Part shown: piece by piece, positions 34,831 to 48,362 of the stretch
Numbering within the stretch: position 1 is the first letter of the stretch
How the letters are laid out: each line of letters starts with the position of its first letter
Assembly: GCF_001659605.2 (NCBI RefSeq)
Contig: NC_035171.2
Coordinates: 6,216,886 to 6,280,885 of the forward strand
Length of the DNA: 64,000 bases
Source: Manihot esculenta
Taxonomy: Eukaryota > Streptophyta > Magnoliopsida > Malpighiales > Euphorbiaceae
Direction: 5' to 3'
The notes under the pieces: model-generated
Told to the model about the DNA's origin: nothing
Databases searched by the model: none
What the model saw: only the letters and a program-made list of their open reading frames with translations
Translations under genes and position numbers: made by a program

Positions 34831-36382
34831 ATAGGTTTTCATGAAGTAATCAAATAAACGGAATGGGTGGAAGCAATGGAAGAAGAGATTAAGATGATAA
34901 AGAAGAATGAAACATGGGAACTAGTTCACAAGCTAAAAGATAAAGAAGTTATTAGGCAGAAATGTGTCTACAAGATCAAGTACAATGAGGATGGTTCAAT
35001 GCATGAAAGCAAAGCAATATTAGTGGCAAAACGATACTTTCAACAGCCTGGAATAAACTATTCCAAAACATTCTCACAAGTGGTATATATGGAGACGATT
35101 AGAGTAATGCTAGGAGTAGCCGCACGACTCAAATTCCAAGTTTATCAATTAGATATCAAGTCTGCTTTTCTTGATAGGGAGCTCGAAGAAGAAGCATACG
35201 TGGAGAAACCCCAATGCTACATTATTCAAGGAAAAGAAGACATGGTTTACAAGCTTAAAGAAGGCATTATATGGACTAAAGTAAGCACCTCGGGCATGGA
35301 ATCACAAGATTGATAAGCATTTGCTTCACAAATACTTCATCAAGAGTCCTAGCTAGCCATCACTCTATATCAACGTACGAGATCTAAAAGATTTCTTAAT
35401 TTTATGTCTCTATATGGATGACTTGATATTCACAAGCACAAACACTGAGATGATGGAGGAGTTCAAGAAACCTATGATGGAAGAAGATGAGATGACTTAT
35501 CTTGGCCACGTGAAGTACTTCCTTGGAATGCAGGTGAAGCAATAGCCAGGACAAATAATCCTATCTTAAGAAAAATATGCAAAAGAACTACTCAAGAAGT
35601 TCAACATGGCAAATTGCAAACCATTAGCAACACCTATGGCACAAAATGAAAAGTTGAAGAAGGATGATAATCATGAAAGGGTGAATGAGGCAACATTTTG
35701 AACTCTGGTTGAACCACTCATTTATCTCACAAATACAATGTCTGACATAGTTCATGTTGCGAGCATTGTTTCAGGGTAAATGAGCCAACCAAGTAAAGGA
35801 CATTTGACAGCTGCCAAGAGGATACTCTGGTATATCAAAGGAACTAAGAGCTTTTGTATTCTTTATAAGTGTGAGGAAGAATGAAATCTCATTGGCTATC
35901 AGACAATGACCGGGTAGGAAGCATTGATGACTGGAAGAGCACAAGTGGATATGCATTCTTCCTTGGAACAAAGAAAATCTCATGGTTATTAAGAAAGCAG
36001 AAGACAGTGGCTTTATCATCAACTGAAACCGAATTGATAGCAACTACAAGCGTCGTATGTGAAGGAATGTAGCTAAGAAGAATTCTTCAAGATCTGCAAC
36101 AAGAAATCAAGACGCCAACAACTATCTATTGCGACAACATGTCAACTATTGCAGAGAAAAAAAATCTAGTCTTACACAACAGAATGCAGCACATTGAGTT
36201 ACGACATCACTTCATTCGAGAGCTCGTTGATAAAAGAGAAATTTCAATGCATTTTTGCAAGAATCTTCACTAAGGCGATCTCCACGGAGAAGTTCATCTT
36301 CTTTCGGGATCTACTTAGAGTTAAAGATTTTACTAGCTCGAAGAGTAGTGTTCAATACCAATCTGGAAAAACAAATATGTGA
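34831..36382 (+). pseudogene. Ty1/copia RT-RNase H remnant, unit 2, type B
   Basis: The uninterrupted form of the fragment. RT begins at about 34864 (EAMEEEIKMIKKNETWELV). The frame shifts near 35265, where the alternative frame reads ALYGLK, then a stop, then APRAWNHKIDKHLL. YMDD is at about 35412, RNase H at about 35980-36066 (KTVALSSTETELIATTSV), and the 3' end at 36382. Glutamine codons have become TAA/TAG in several places. A 20-base deletion (GCAAGA joined to ATCTTCAC, near 36261) marks type B. The target site of element 2 is empty here (GCAGCACATTGAG at 36186). Confidence 0.9.
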
Positions 36383-37358
36383 TTGATCTAGACTAAATGC
36401 TATTATTGTGAAGTATTCTAAAATATTGTAAAATTAGAGTACTACTCTAGGAAGCATAGAAAATTCTAGAAAAATTAAAATAATTATAATAATAATGTAA
36501 ATCGACTTATTAAAGTCGTTTAAGAAGCCTTTAAATAGGCTGTGAGGGTGCTGAAATCATGTAGACAAAATTATAGCCCACTTGTCAAATCCCGTTGTAA
36601 TCCTGCTCAATTAATAAAGTTTTATCTTTAGTCCATAAACTATCCCTTGTTCCAGTATCACTCAAATTTCTCCACCAAAATTATAAACACCTTTAACCAT
36701 TAATTTACCTTTATTAAATACATTAAAAAACTAACAATTTATAGTCCTCTCGTGATTTACGACTCTATCACTCTTTGATTTAAGACTGGATGATCTTTGC
36801 AACTCTTCATAGATTATAAAATTGTAATGGGTTTAAACATATGACAATCCATGCCTTACATTTTTCCTTCATTAGTCTAAGAAACATTGATAGGATATCA
36901 TCCCCAACTAGGAAAACTTGTATATCGCAACCATTCTAACGTATAAGCGATTCTATATGAGAAAATTCTAAAAAGATGATAATTAATTAGTATTTTTTTT
37001 TAAAAAAATTATATACAAATATATCAAAATTATTTATTTATTATACTGTATAAGCATCCTATATATAATACAGTTGTACTCTATAGTTTTTATTTTACTC
37101 TAAAAAGGCTAGAAATAACTTTTATGCTTAAAAGAAAATATTTTTTAAAAGTTTAATTGCAAATTAAGGAGAATATAAAAAAATCAAAAGATTTTAATAT
37201 TTATAATAATATTTTAATATTTATAATAATATTTTCAAAATTTAAGAAGATCAAACATATATTTCTAACAAAAATAATATAAGGTCATGTATATAAGTTC
37301 TATAAAGTTAGAGGGCTAAAGATAAATATATAAAAATTGAAAATTTATAAAACCTATT

Positions 37359-37396
<38 letters not shown>

Positions 37397-37935
37397 TTGC
37401 AAAGCTTAGGGGCCATAGCCCTTTAAATTGTACATGTAGTTCCATTCTATGCCTAACAAAATTTATGGAGAATTATACATTATAAATTAAGATAATTATC
37501 AAGCATAAAGTATTTTTATTTTATTATTTAATAATAATAATATGAATTTATAGTATGATGTCATTAGATATATATATATATATATGAGAGAATACTGTAT
37601 TATTTATCCAATTTTTTTTTTAAAGAAACAGGATTTAGTTAACTTCGTTGCACATTTATGGTTTGATGACATGAAAATATAATTCTTAATTAGTTATTTT
37701 TTCAATGGTTGCTGGAGCATTTTGACAATATTGCACAAAATTTTACTTAAAATGGATGGCCGTTTAACTATCTACTAAATTTATCTGATTAAACCTTCTT
37801 ACAACAAATATCGATTAACTAATTTACTTGAACTAATTTCATCCAGTAGATAGAATTATTTATATAGTAATTTATCTGTTAAGCTAACTAAATATAAAAT
37901 ATAGCAAAAATAGAAAGTTAGATGTTACAACTCTC
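36383..37935 (+). other. Spacer before polygalacturonase copy 3
   Basis: Copia 3' remnant, AT-rich sequence with a duplicated TTTAATATTTATAATAATA stretch at 37193-37233, (TA)n at 37361-37394, then the shared upstream region. No gene is seen. Confidence 0.6.
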
Positions 37936-38066
37936 TAAGCTATAAATTCCAAAGCGCTTTTGGAGTGGATCATCATTGAGTAGTCCTCAATATCATTCAT
38001 ATTGCATGAAAAATCAAGCAAAAGAATAGATATTGAGGACTACTCAATTAAAGTTGATCAATCACC
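37936..38066 (+). promoter_or_regulatory. Polygalacturonase copy 3 TATA box and hairpin leader
   Basis: Stem arms are at 37975-37994 and 38029-38048, identical to copy 1. The upstream seven-codon ORF is also kept. Confidence 0.7.
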
Positions 38067-39677
38067 ATGACCAACATCTTAGTATTTTTCTCATATAGTA
38101 AGACTCTTCTCATCTTAGGCTTTATTTTTCTATTAAATATAGAAAAAATTCATTGTGATATTGGCGTCGGTGGGCGTCGTGGCCGTGTTGAAGCTGCCGA
38201 TGCATCTACTACTAAGGTTTTCGATATTACCACCTATGGTGCTAAGGGAGATGATAAGACTGATTGCACAATGGTGAGTTTCGACTGCATTATACATTAT
38301 CTAATGACGAAGTTTTTTCTCATAACCAATCTCTAATAATCTATTCAATTATTTAGGCATTTATGAAAGCTTGGAAGGATTCATGCAAGAATGATGGTCC
38401 GGCAAAAATTCGTGTGCCTAAAGGGACTTTTATGACAGCGCCCATCACATTTCAAGGGCCTTGCAAAAGTACCAAGCCTATAATCGTTGAAGTTCAAGGA
38501 ACTGTAAAAGGAACAAATGATTTGAGTAAATATACGGAGGATACTTGGTTTTTGTTTGAAAAGATTAATGGAGTTGTTCTCACCGGTGGAGGAACCTTTG
38601 ATGGACAAGGATCTTCTGTTTGGAAGAACACTGACTGTGAGAAAAAAAAGATTGTGGTAGACTTCCTACTGTAAGTATTTAAATATATTTAATTTTTCGA
38701 TATAAAAAATCCTTAAACAAAATTAAAAATTACTAATTTCTTGATGTGATGCAGTCTATCAAGTTCCAAGGTGTAACCAATGCCGTTGTTTCCGAGATTA
38801 CTTCCATCAACAGCAAACATTTTCACTTTCATATCACAGACTGTACTAATTTTAAAGCTAGTAATCTCAATATAGTGGCTTCTGGTGAAAGCCCTAATAC
38901 TGATGGGATGCATATTAGTGATACTAATGGTGTTGTAGTAACTAATAGCAAAATTGGAACCGGTGATGATTGCATTTCCATTGGACAAGGAGTCACCAAT
39001 GCTGCCATCTCTAAAATCTTTTGTGGTCCAGGCCACGGCCTTAGGTAGATTTGTGTATGTATATACACTAATACAATATAGCTGGTGAATTTAACGCTTA
39101 TCTAATTATTTAATTTCTTGTATTGCAATAGTATTGGGAGCCTTGGCAAGTATAAAAATGAAGCAGATGTTAAAGATGTTACAATAAGTGATTGTACATT
39201 ATTCAACACAACAAATGGCCTGAGGATCAAAACTTGGGCTGACTCTCCACCAAGCGCAGCTTCAAGCATTACTTTTAAAGATATTATCATGAAATCAGTT
39301 AAGAATCCTATCATCATTGATCAAAAGTATGGTTCTCGCAGCAGTACAAAGGTAATTTATGATTTGATATTAGTCAAATTAATATCAATATTACTCATAC
39401 ATTAATTTAATTAACTTAATGTATTTATGGATTTCAATTTTTGCAGCCATCACGTGTGAAAATTTCTAATGTTCATTACAACAATATTAGGGGAACCTCG
39501 ACCTCAAAAGTTGCAGTCAATTTTTTATGTAGTCCGTCCGTGCCGTGTGAAAAGATTGAATTAGATGATGTTGATTTGACCTATACAGGCATTAAGAAGT
39601 CTAAATCACCCATTTCAGCTTCATGTGTAAACGCTAAAGTTACTTTTATTGGAGCACATCCTCCGGGCTGTGAATAA
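38067..39677 (+). pseudogene. Exopolygalacturonase copy 3, frameshifted in exon 2
   Basis: Exons would be 38067-38273, 38357-38670, 38755-39044, 39132-39351 and 39447-39677. The A run in exon 2 (38642-38649) has eight A where the intact copies have nine. The frame is therefore lost after Lys167, and a stop appears in exon 3 at 38774-38776, giving about 180 residues without any catalytic motif. Everything downstream is otherwise unchanged and still encodes the NTDG, GDDC, GHG and RIK motifs in the original frame. Because the change is in a homopolymer, a sequencing or assembly error is a real alternative. Confidence 0.9.
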
Positions 39678-40981
39678 CTTTAAAATTTATTGTAGTAATT
39701 AATTATTCATTTGCATACAAATTTTATCGGCGCTGGAGGTTCCCTCCTACTGGTTGCTCCATGGCTATATAGACAGTAAATGGCATGGCATCTTTCCTTG
39801 CTTATATTCTCAGTCGGGACTATGCTTGGCGATGGTAAGGTGTGTATTATGCTTTCGCTTTGATATCTGCCATTTCTGGTTTTCCTTCCTTAAGCCTTGT
39901 TTTTCGGGTGTTGAGTTGTGTTTTTAGGTTGTTTGGATGCTTTGATTCTGGCATACAAGCTGTTCTTTCGTTCCTTGTCCTCTGTTCGATGATCGTTGAC
40001 AATGCTGGTTTGGACGGGATGATTTTGAAAGGCGATGCTGGGATAGGCAGTGCTGTTGTGAGTTGGGCTTGGTTTTCAATGGAAATTTCTTTATTGGACC
40101 TTGTAACTAGTTGCCCATTTGGACTTTCAATGTAATCTTGCATGATCAAAAAATAAATTTTCAATCCCCCGTTATAACTATTAAAAGACAATAATAGAAA
40201 ATTAATAGTTATAAAATACAAAAACAATTTAACTATTAACCACAAATCAAACAACCTCTCCATGAATACTATCACATGGCAAAAGAAATTTTTAGATATA
40301 TGATGATTTTTATTTAAATTTTCTTTTTTTCCAAAGATATTACTTCATTGATGAATTAACAAATATAAGCCCAACATACAATCAAAAACATCTTGCCAAA
40401 TAAAAAGAAAATTAAAGTTGAGATTCTCTCCCTAGACTCATATGTAGAGAGGGAGTAAAAAAACTGAGTTTGAATCTCCGTAAAAGTCAATATATAAATT
40501 TCATTATAAACAATAGCTATAATGATTTCACTGGACATAAAACAAATACGCAAAACAATTTTCTAATTTTCATGTAGAACACATTATATCTTATTATTAA
40601 ACTAATAATTCAATTTGTCAAACATTTATCATATAAGAGATTTTTTTTTAATTGGAGATTGGAGTATAAAGACTCGAATTTGGGTCTACCAAGTCAGTAT
40701 ATTATTTTAGCTACTAAACCATGACATATTAAATAAAAGGTTTAAAGATTTATTTCTCCTTCTCTTTACATATTTTGTCAGCACTGAAAATACACTATTT
40801 TATTGTTTAAAAGTACATTGAATTATTCAATATACGGAAATATTTAGCAGTCACCCTTATCTATTTTGCTTTGGTAAGAAAAAAAGCAAAAAAAAAAAAA
40901 GGTCAGAAGTTTTTCCTTTCTTTCACTTTCAAAAAATTAATGTTTAAAAGGCTTTAAAAATGGACGGTTGATCCAAAATTA
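39678..40981 (+). other. Unit 3 polygalacturonase 3' flank block (type B)
   Basis: By eye, almost indistinguishable from the unit 2 block. No gene called. Confidence 0.55.
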
Positions 40982-42533
40982 ATAGGTTTTCATGAAGTAA
41001 TCAAATAAACGGAATGGGTGGAAGCAATGGAAGAAGAGATTAAGATGATAAAGAAGAATGAAACATGGGAACTAGTTCACAAGCTAAAAGATAAAGAAGT
41101 TATTAGGCAGAAATGTGTCTACAAGATCAAGTACAATGAGGATGGTTCAATGCATGAAAGCAAAGCAATATTAGTGGCAAAACGATACTTTCAACAGCCT
41201 GGAATAAACTATTCCAAAACATTCTCACAAGTGGTATATATGGAGACGATTAGAGTAATGCTAGGAGTAGCCGCACGACTCAAATTCCAAGTTTATCAAT
41301 TAGATATCAAGTCTGCTTTTCTTGATAGGGAGCTCGAAGAAGAAGCATACGTGGAGAAACCCCAATGCTACATTATTCAAGGAAAAGAAGACATGGTTTA
41401 CAAGCTTAAAGAAGGCATTATATGGACTAAAGTAAGCACCTCGGGCATGGAATCACAAGATTGATAAGCATTTGCTTCACAAATACTTCATCAAGAGTCC
41501 TAGCTAGCCATCACTCTATATCAACGTACGAGATCTAAAAGATTTCTTAATTTTATGTCTCTATATGGATGACTTGATATTCACAAGCACAAACACTGAG
41601 ATGATGGAGGAGTTCAAGAAACCTATGATGGAAGAAGATGAGATGACTTATCTTGGCCACGTGAAGTACTTCCTTGGAATGCAGGTGAAGCAATAGCCAG
41701 GACAAATAATCCTATCTTAAGAAAAATATGCAAAAGAACTACTCAAGAAGTTCAACATGGCAAATTGCAAACCATTAGCAACACCTATGGCACAAAATGA
41801 AAAGTTGAAGAAGGATGATAATCATGAAAGGGTGAATGAGGCAACATTTTGAACTCTGGTTGAACCACTCATTTATCTCACAAATACAATGTCTGACATA
41901 GTTCATGTTGCGAGCATTGTTTCAGGGTAAATGAGCCAACCAAGTAAAGGACATTTGACAGCTGCCAAGAGGATACTCTGGTATATCAAAGGAACTAAGA
42001 GCTTTTGTATTCTTTATAAGTGTGAGGAAGAATGAAATCTCATTGGCTATCAGACAATGACCGGGTAGGAAGCATTGATGACTGGAAGAGCACAAGTGGA
42101 TATGCATTCTTCCTTGGAACAAAGAAAATCTCATGGTTATTAAGAAAGCAGAAGACAGTGGCTTTATCATCAACTGAAACCGAATTGATAGCAACTACAA
42201 GCGTCGTATGTGAAGGAATGTAGCTAAGAAGAATTCTTCAAGATCTGCAACAAGAAATCAAGACGCCAACAACTATCTATTGCGACAACATGTCAACTAT
42301 TGCAGAGAAAAAAAATCTAGTCTTACACAACAGAATGCAGCACATTGAGTTACGACATCACTTCATTCGAGAGCTCGTTGATAAAAGAGAAATTTCAATG
42401 CATTTTTGCAAGAATCTTCACTAAGGCGATCTCCACGGAGAAGTTCATCTTCTTTCGGGATCTACTTAGAGTTAAAGATTTTACTAGCTCGAAGAGTAGT
42501 GTTCAATACCAATCTGGAAAAACAAATATGTGA
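40982..42533 (+). pseudogene. Ty1/copia RT-RNase H remnant, unit 3, type B
   Basis: Near-identical to the unit 2 copy over its whole length, including the frameshift, the stops and the 20-base deletion (near 42412). The target site of element 2 is empty at 42337. Confidence 0.9.
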
Positions 42534-43509
42534 TTGATCTAGACTAAATGCTATTATTGTGAAGTATTCTAAAATATTGTAAAATTAGAGTACTACTCTA
42601 GGAAGCATAGAAAATTCTAGAAAAATTAAAATAATTATAATAATAATGTAAATCGACTTATTAAAGTCGTTTAAGAAGCCTTTAAATAGGCTGTGAGGGT
42701 GCTGAAATCATGTAGACAAAATTATAGCCCACTTGTCAAATCCCGTTGTAATCCTGCTCAATTAATAAAGTTTTATCTTTAGTCCATAAACTATCCCTTG
42801 TTCCAGTATCACTCAAATTTCTCCACCAAAATTATAAACACCTTTAACCATTAATTTACCTTTATTAAATACATTAAAAAACTAACAATTTATAGTCCTC
42901 TCGTGATTTACGACTCTATCACTCTTTGATTTAAGACTGGATGATCTTTGCAACTCTTCATAGATTATAAAATTGTAATGGGTTTAAACATATGACAATC
43001 CATGCCTTACATTTTTCCTTCATTAGTCTAAGAAACATTGATAGGATATCATCCCCAACTAGGAAAACTTGTATATCGCAACCATTCTAACGTATAAGCG
43101 ATTCTATATGAGAAAATTCTAAAAAGATGATAATTAATTAGTATTTTTTTTAAAAAAAATTATATACAAATATATCAAAATTATTTATTTATTATACTGT
43201 ATAAGCATCCTATATATAATACAGTTGTACTCTATAGTTTTTATTTTACTCTAAAAAGGCTAGAAATAACTTTTATGCTTAAAAGAAAATATTTTTTAAA
43301 AGTTTAATTGCAAATTAAGGAGAATATAAAAAAATCAAAAGATTTTAATATTTATAATAATATTTTAATATTTATAATAATATTTTCAAAATTTAAGAAG
43401 ATCAAACATATATTTCTAACAAAAATAATATAAGGTCATGTATATAAGTTCTATAAAGTTAGAGGGCTAAAGATAAATATATAAAAATTGAAAATTTATA
43501 AAACCTATT

Positions 43510-43545
<36 letters not shown>

Positions 43546-44085
43546 TTGCAAAGCTTAGGGGCCATAGCCCTTTAAATTGTACATGTAGTTCCATTCTATG
43601 CCTAACAAAATTTATGGAGAATTATACATTATAAATTAAGATAATTATCAAGCATAAAGTATTTTTATTTTTATTATTTAATAATAATAATATGAATTTA
43701 TAGTATGATGTCATTAGATATATATATATATATATGAGAGAATACTGTATTATTTATCCAATTTTTTTTTTAAAGAAACAGGATTTAGTTAACTTCGTTG
43801 CACATTTATGGTTTGATGACATGAAAATATAATTCTTAATTAGTTATTTTTTCAATGGTTGCTGGAGCATTTTGACAATATTGCACAAAATTTTACTTAA
43901 AATGGATGGCCGTTTAACTATCTACTAAATTTATCTGATTAAACCTTCTTACAACAAATATCGATTAACTAATTTACTTGAACTAATTTCATCCAGTAGA
44001 TAGAATTATTTATATAGTAATTTATCTGTTAAGCTAACTAAATATAAAATATAGCAAAAATAGAAAGTTAGATGTTACAACTCTC
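42534..44085 (+). other. Spacer before polygalacturonase copy 4
   Basis: Matches the unit 3 spacer, including the duplicated AT stretch (43345-43385) and GTTCCATTC for GTTCCGTTC after the TA tract. (TA)n is at 43512-43543. No gene is seen. Confidence 0.6.
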
Positions 44086-44216
44086 TAAGCTATAAATTCC
44101 AAAGCGCTTTTGGAGTGGATCATCATTGAGTAGTCCTCAATATCATTCATATTGCATGAAAAATCAAGCAAAAGAATAGATATTGAGGACTACTCAATTA
44201 AAGTTGATCAATCACC
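44086..44216 (+). promoter_or_regulatory. Polygalacturonase copy 4 TATA box and hairpin leader
   Basis: Stem arms at 44125-44144 and 44179-44198, unchanged from copy 1. Confidence 0.7.
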
Positions 44217-45828
44217 ATGACCAACATCTTAGTATTTTTCTCATATAGTAAGACTCTTCTCATCTTAGGCTTTATTTTTCTATTAAATATAGAAAAAATT
44301 CATTGTGATATTGGCGTCGGTGGGCGTCGTGGCCGTGTTGAAGCTGCCGATGCATCTACTACTAAGGTTTTCGATATTACCACCTATGGTGCTAAGGGAG
44401 ATGATAAGACTGATTGCACAATGGTGAGTTTCGACTGCATTATACATTATCTAATGACGAAGTTTTTTCTCATAACCAATCTCTAATAATCTATTCAATT
44501 ATTTAGGCATTTATGAAAGCTTGGAAGGATTCATGCAAGAATGATGGTCCGGCAAAAATTCGTGTGCCTAAAGGGACTTTTATGACAGCGCCCATCACAT
44601 TTCAAGGGCCTTGCAAAAGTACCAAGCCTATAATCGTTGAAGTTCAAGGAACTGTAAAAGGAACAAATGATTTGAGTAAATATACGGAGGATACTTGGTT
44701 TTTGTTTGAAAAGATTAATGGAGTTGTTCTCACCGGTGGAGGAACCTTTGATGGACAAGGATCTTCTGTTTGGAAGAACACTGACTGTGAGAAAAAAAAA
44801 GATTGTGGTAGACTTCCTACTGTAAGTATTTAAATATATTTAATTTTTCGATATAAAAAATCCTTAAACAAAATTAAAAATTACTAATTTCTTGATGTGA
44901 TGCAGTCTATCAAGTTCCAAGGTGTAACCAATGCCGTTGTTTCCGAGATTACTTCCATCAACAGCAAACATTTTCACTTTCATATCACAGACTGTACTAA
45001 TTTTAAAGCTAGTAATCTCAATATAGTGGCTTCTGGTGAAAGCCCTAATACTGATGGGATGCATATTAGTGATACTAATGGTGTTGTAGTAACTAATAGC
45101 AAAATTGGAACCGGTGATGATTGCATTTCCATTGGACAAGGAGTCACCAATGCTGCCATCTCTAAAATCTTTTGTGGTCCAGGCCACGGCCTTAGGTAGA
45201 TTTGTGTATGTATATACACTAATACAATATAGCTGGTGAATTTAACGCTTATCTAATTATTTAATTTCTTGTATTGCAATAGTATTGGGAGCCTTGGCAA
45301 GTATAAAAATGAAGCAGATGTTAAAGATGTTACAATAAGTGATTGTACATTATTCAACACAACAAATGGCCTGAGGATCAAAACTTGGGCTGACTCTCCA
45401 CCAAGCGCAGCTTCAAGCATTACTTTTAAAGATATTATCATGAAATCAGTTAAGAATCCTATCATCATTGATCAAAAGTATGGTTCTCGCAGCAGTACAA
45501 AGGTAATTTATGATTTGATATTAGTCAAATTAATATCAATATTACTCATACATTAATTTAATTAACTTAATGTATTTATGGATTTCAATTTTTGCAGCCA
45601 TCACGTGTGAAAATTTCTAATGTTCATTACAACAATATTAGGGGAACCTCGACCTCAAAAGTTGCAATCAATTTTTTATGTAGTCCGTCCGTGCCGTGTG
45701 AAAAGATTGAATTAGATGATGTTGATTTGACCTATACAGGCATTAAGAAGTCTAAATCACCCATTTCAGCTTCATGTGTAAACGCTAAAGTTACTTTTAT
45801 TGGAGCACATCCTCCGGGCTGTGAATAA
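44217..45828 (+). CDS. Exopolygalacturonase copy 4 (GH28), secreted
   Basis: Exons are 44217-44423, 44507-44821, 44906-45195, 45283-45502 and 45598-45828, giving 420 residues with all four GH28 motifs. The only amino-acid change noted against the other intact copies is Ile for Val368. It shares with copy 3 a silent GGA codon in exon 2 (near 44722) and a base in intron 3 (GTAGATTTG), so copies 3 and 4 are sisters. It does not have the A-run deletion of copy 3. Confidence 0.93.
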
Positions 45829-47003
45829 CTTTAAAATTTATTGTAGTAATTAATTATTCATTTGCATACAAATTTTATCGGCGCTGGAGGTTCCCTCCTA
45901 CTGGTTGCTCCATGGCTATATAGACAGTAAATGGCATGGCATCTTTCCTTGCTTATATTCTCAGTCGGGACTATGCTTGGCGATGGTAAGGTGTGTATTA
46001 TGCTTTCGCTTTGATATCTGCCATTTCTGGTTTTCCTTCCTTAAGCCTTGTTTTTCGGGTGTTGAGTTGTGTTTTTAGGTTGTTTGGATGCTTTGATTCT
46101 GGCATACAAGCTGTTCTTTCGTTCCTTGTCCTCTGTTCGATGATCGTTGACAATGCTGGTTTGGACGGGATGATTTTGAAAGGCGATGCTGGGATAGGCA
46201 GTGCTGTTGTGAGTTGGGCTTGGTTTTCAATGGAAATTTCTTTATTGGACCTTGTAACTAGTTGCCCATTTGGACTTTCAATGTAATCTTGCATGATCAA
46301 AAAATAAATTTTCAATCCCCCGTTATAACTATTAAAAGACAATAATAGAAAATTAATAGTTATAAAATACAAAAACAATTTAACTATTAACCACAAATCA
46401 AACAACCTCTCCATGAATACTATCACATGGCAAAAGAAATTTTTAGATATATGATGATTTTTATTTAAATTTTCTTTTTTTCCAAAGATATTACTTCATT
46501 GATGAATTAACAAATATAAGCCCAACATACAATCAAAAACATCTTGCCAAATAAAAAGAAAATTAAAGTTGAGATTCTCTCCCTAGACTCATATGTAGAG
46601 AGGGAGTAAAAAAACTGAGTTTGAATCTCCGTAAAAGTCAATATATAAATTTCATTATAAACAATAGCTATAATGATTTCACTGGACATAAAACAAATAC
46701 GCAAAACATTTTTCTAATTTTCATGTAGAACACATTATGTCTTATTATTAAACTAATAATTCAATTTGTCAAACATTTATCATATAAGAGATTTTTTTTA
46801 ATCGGAGATTGGAGTATAAAGACTCGAATTTGACTCTGCCAAGTCAATAATATACTGAAAATATTTAGCTGTCACCCTTATCTATTTTGCTTTGGTAAGA
46901 AAAAAAGAGAGAAAAAAAAAGGGTCAGAAGTTTTTCCTTTCTTTCACTTTCAAAAAATTAATGTTTAGAAAGGCTTTAAAAATGGACGGTTGATCCAAAA
47001 TTA
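45829..47003 (+). other. Unit 4 polygalacturonase 3' flank block, B-to-A junction
   Basis: The left part carries type B bases (CCATGAATAC near 46411, ATAAGCCCAAC near 46516). The right part carries type A bases (CATTATGTC near 46732, no ACTACTAAACC segment). The block is therefore a chimera with its switch between about 46520 and 46738. No gene called. Confidence 0.6.
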
Positions 47004-48362
47004 ATAGGTTTTCATGAAGCAATCAAATAAACCGAATGGGTGAAAGCAATGGAAGAAGATATTAGGATGATAAAGAAGAATGAAACATGGAAGCTAGTTC
47101 ACATGCTAAAAGATAAAGAAGTTATTAGGCAGAAATGTGTCTACAAGATCAAGTACAATGAGGATGGTTCAATGCATAAAAGCAATGCAATATTAGTGGC
47201 AAAACGATACTTTCAACAGCCTAGAATAAACTATTCCAAAACATTCTCACCAGTGGTATATATGGAGACGATTAGAGTAGTGCTAGGAGTAGCCGCACAA
47301 CTCAAACTCCCAATTTATCAATTACATGTCAAGTCTGCTTTTCTTGATAGGGACTTCGAAGAAGAAGCATACGTGGAGAAACCCCAATGCTACATTATTC
47401 AAGGAAAAGAAGACATGGTTTACAAGCTTAAAGAAGGCGTTATATGGACTAAAGTAAGCACCTTGGGCATGGAATCACAAGATTGATAAGCATTTGCTTC
47501 ACAAATACTTCATCAAATGTCCTAGCTAGCCATCACTCTATATCAACGTACGAGATCTAAAAGATTTCTTAATTTTATGTCTCTATATGGATGACTTGAT
47601 ATACACAAGCACAAACACTGAGATGATGGAGGAGTTCGAGAAACCTATGATGGAAGAAGATGAGATGACTTATCTTGGCCTCGTGAAGTACTTGCTTGGA
47701 ATGCAGGTGAAGCAATAGCCAGGACAAATATTCCTATCTTAAGAAAATTATGCAAAAGAACTACTCAAGAAGTTCAACATGGCAAATTGCAAACCATTAG
47801 CAACACCTATGGCACAAAATGAAAAGTTGAAGAAGGATGATAATCATGAAAGGGTGAATGAGGCAACATTTTGAACTCTGGTTGAATCACTCATCTATCT
47901 CACAAATACAATGCCTGACATAGTTCATGTTGTGAGCATTGTTTCAGGGTAAATGTGCCAACCATGTAAAGGAAATTTGACAGCTGCCAAGAGATACTCT
48001 GCTATATCATAGGAACTAAGAGCTTTTGTATTCTTTATAAGTGTGAGGAAGAATCAAATCTCATTGGCTATCAAACAATGACTGGGTAGGAAGCGTTGAT
48101 GACAGTAAGAGCACAAGTAGATATGCATTCTTCCTTGGAACAAAGAAAATCTCATGGTCATTAAGAAAGCAGAAGACAGTGGCTTTATCATCAACTGAAA
48201 CCGAATTGATAGCAACTACAAGCGTCGTATGTGAAGGAATGTAGCTAAGAATAATTCTTCAAGATATGCAACAAGAAATCAAGACGCCAACGACTATCTA
48301 TTGCGACAACAAGTCAACTATTGCAGAGAAAAAAAATATAGTCTTAGACAATAGAATGCAGC
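47004..48362 (+). pseudogene. Ty1/copia RT-RNase H remnant, unit 4, type A (left part)
   Basis: Same decayed copia RT/RNase H as unit 1, with type A features (LGMESQD, QLHVKSAFLDRDFEEE). It is interrupted at 48362 by a solo LTR at the same base as element 2 in unit 1 and resumes at 50587. Confidence 0.88.
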
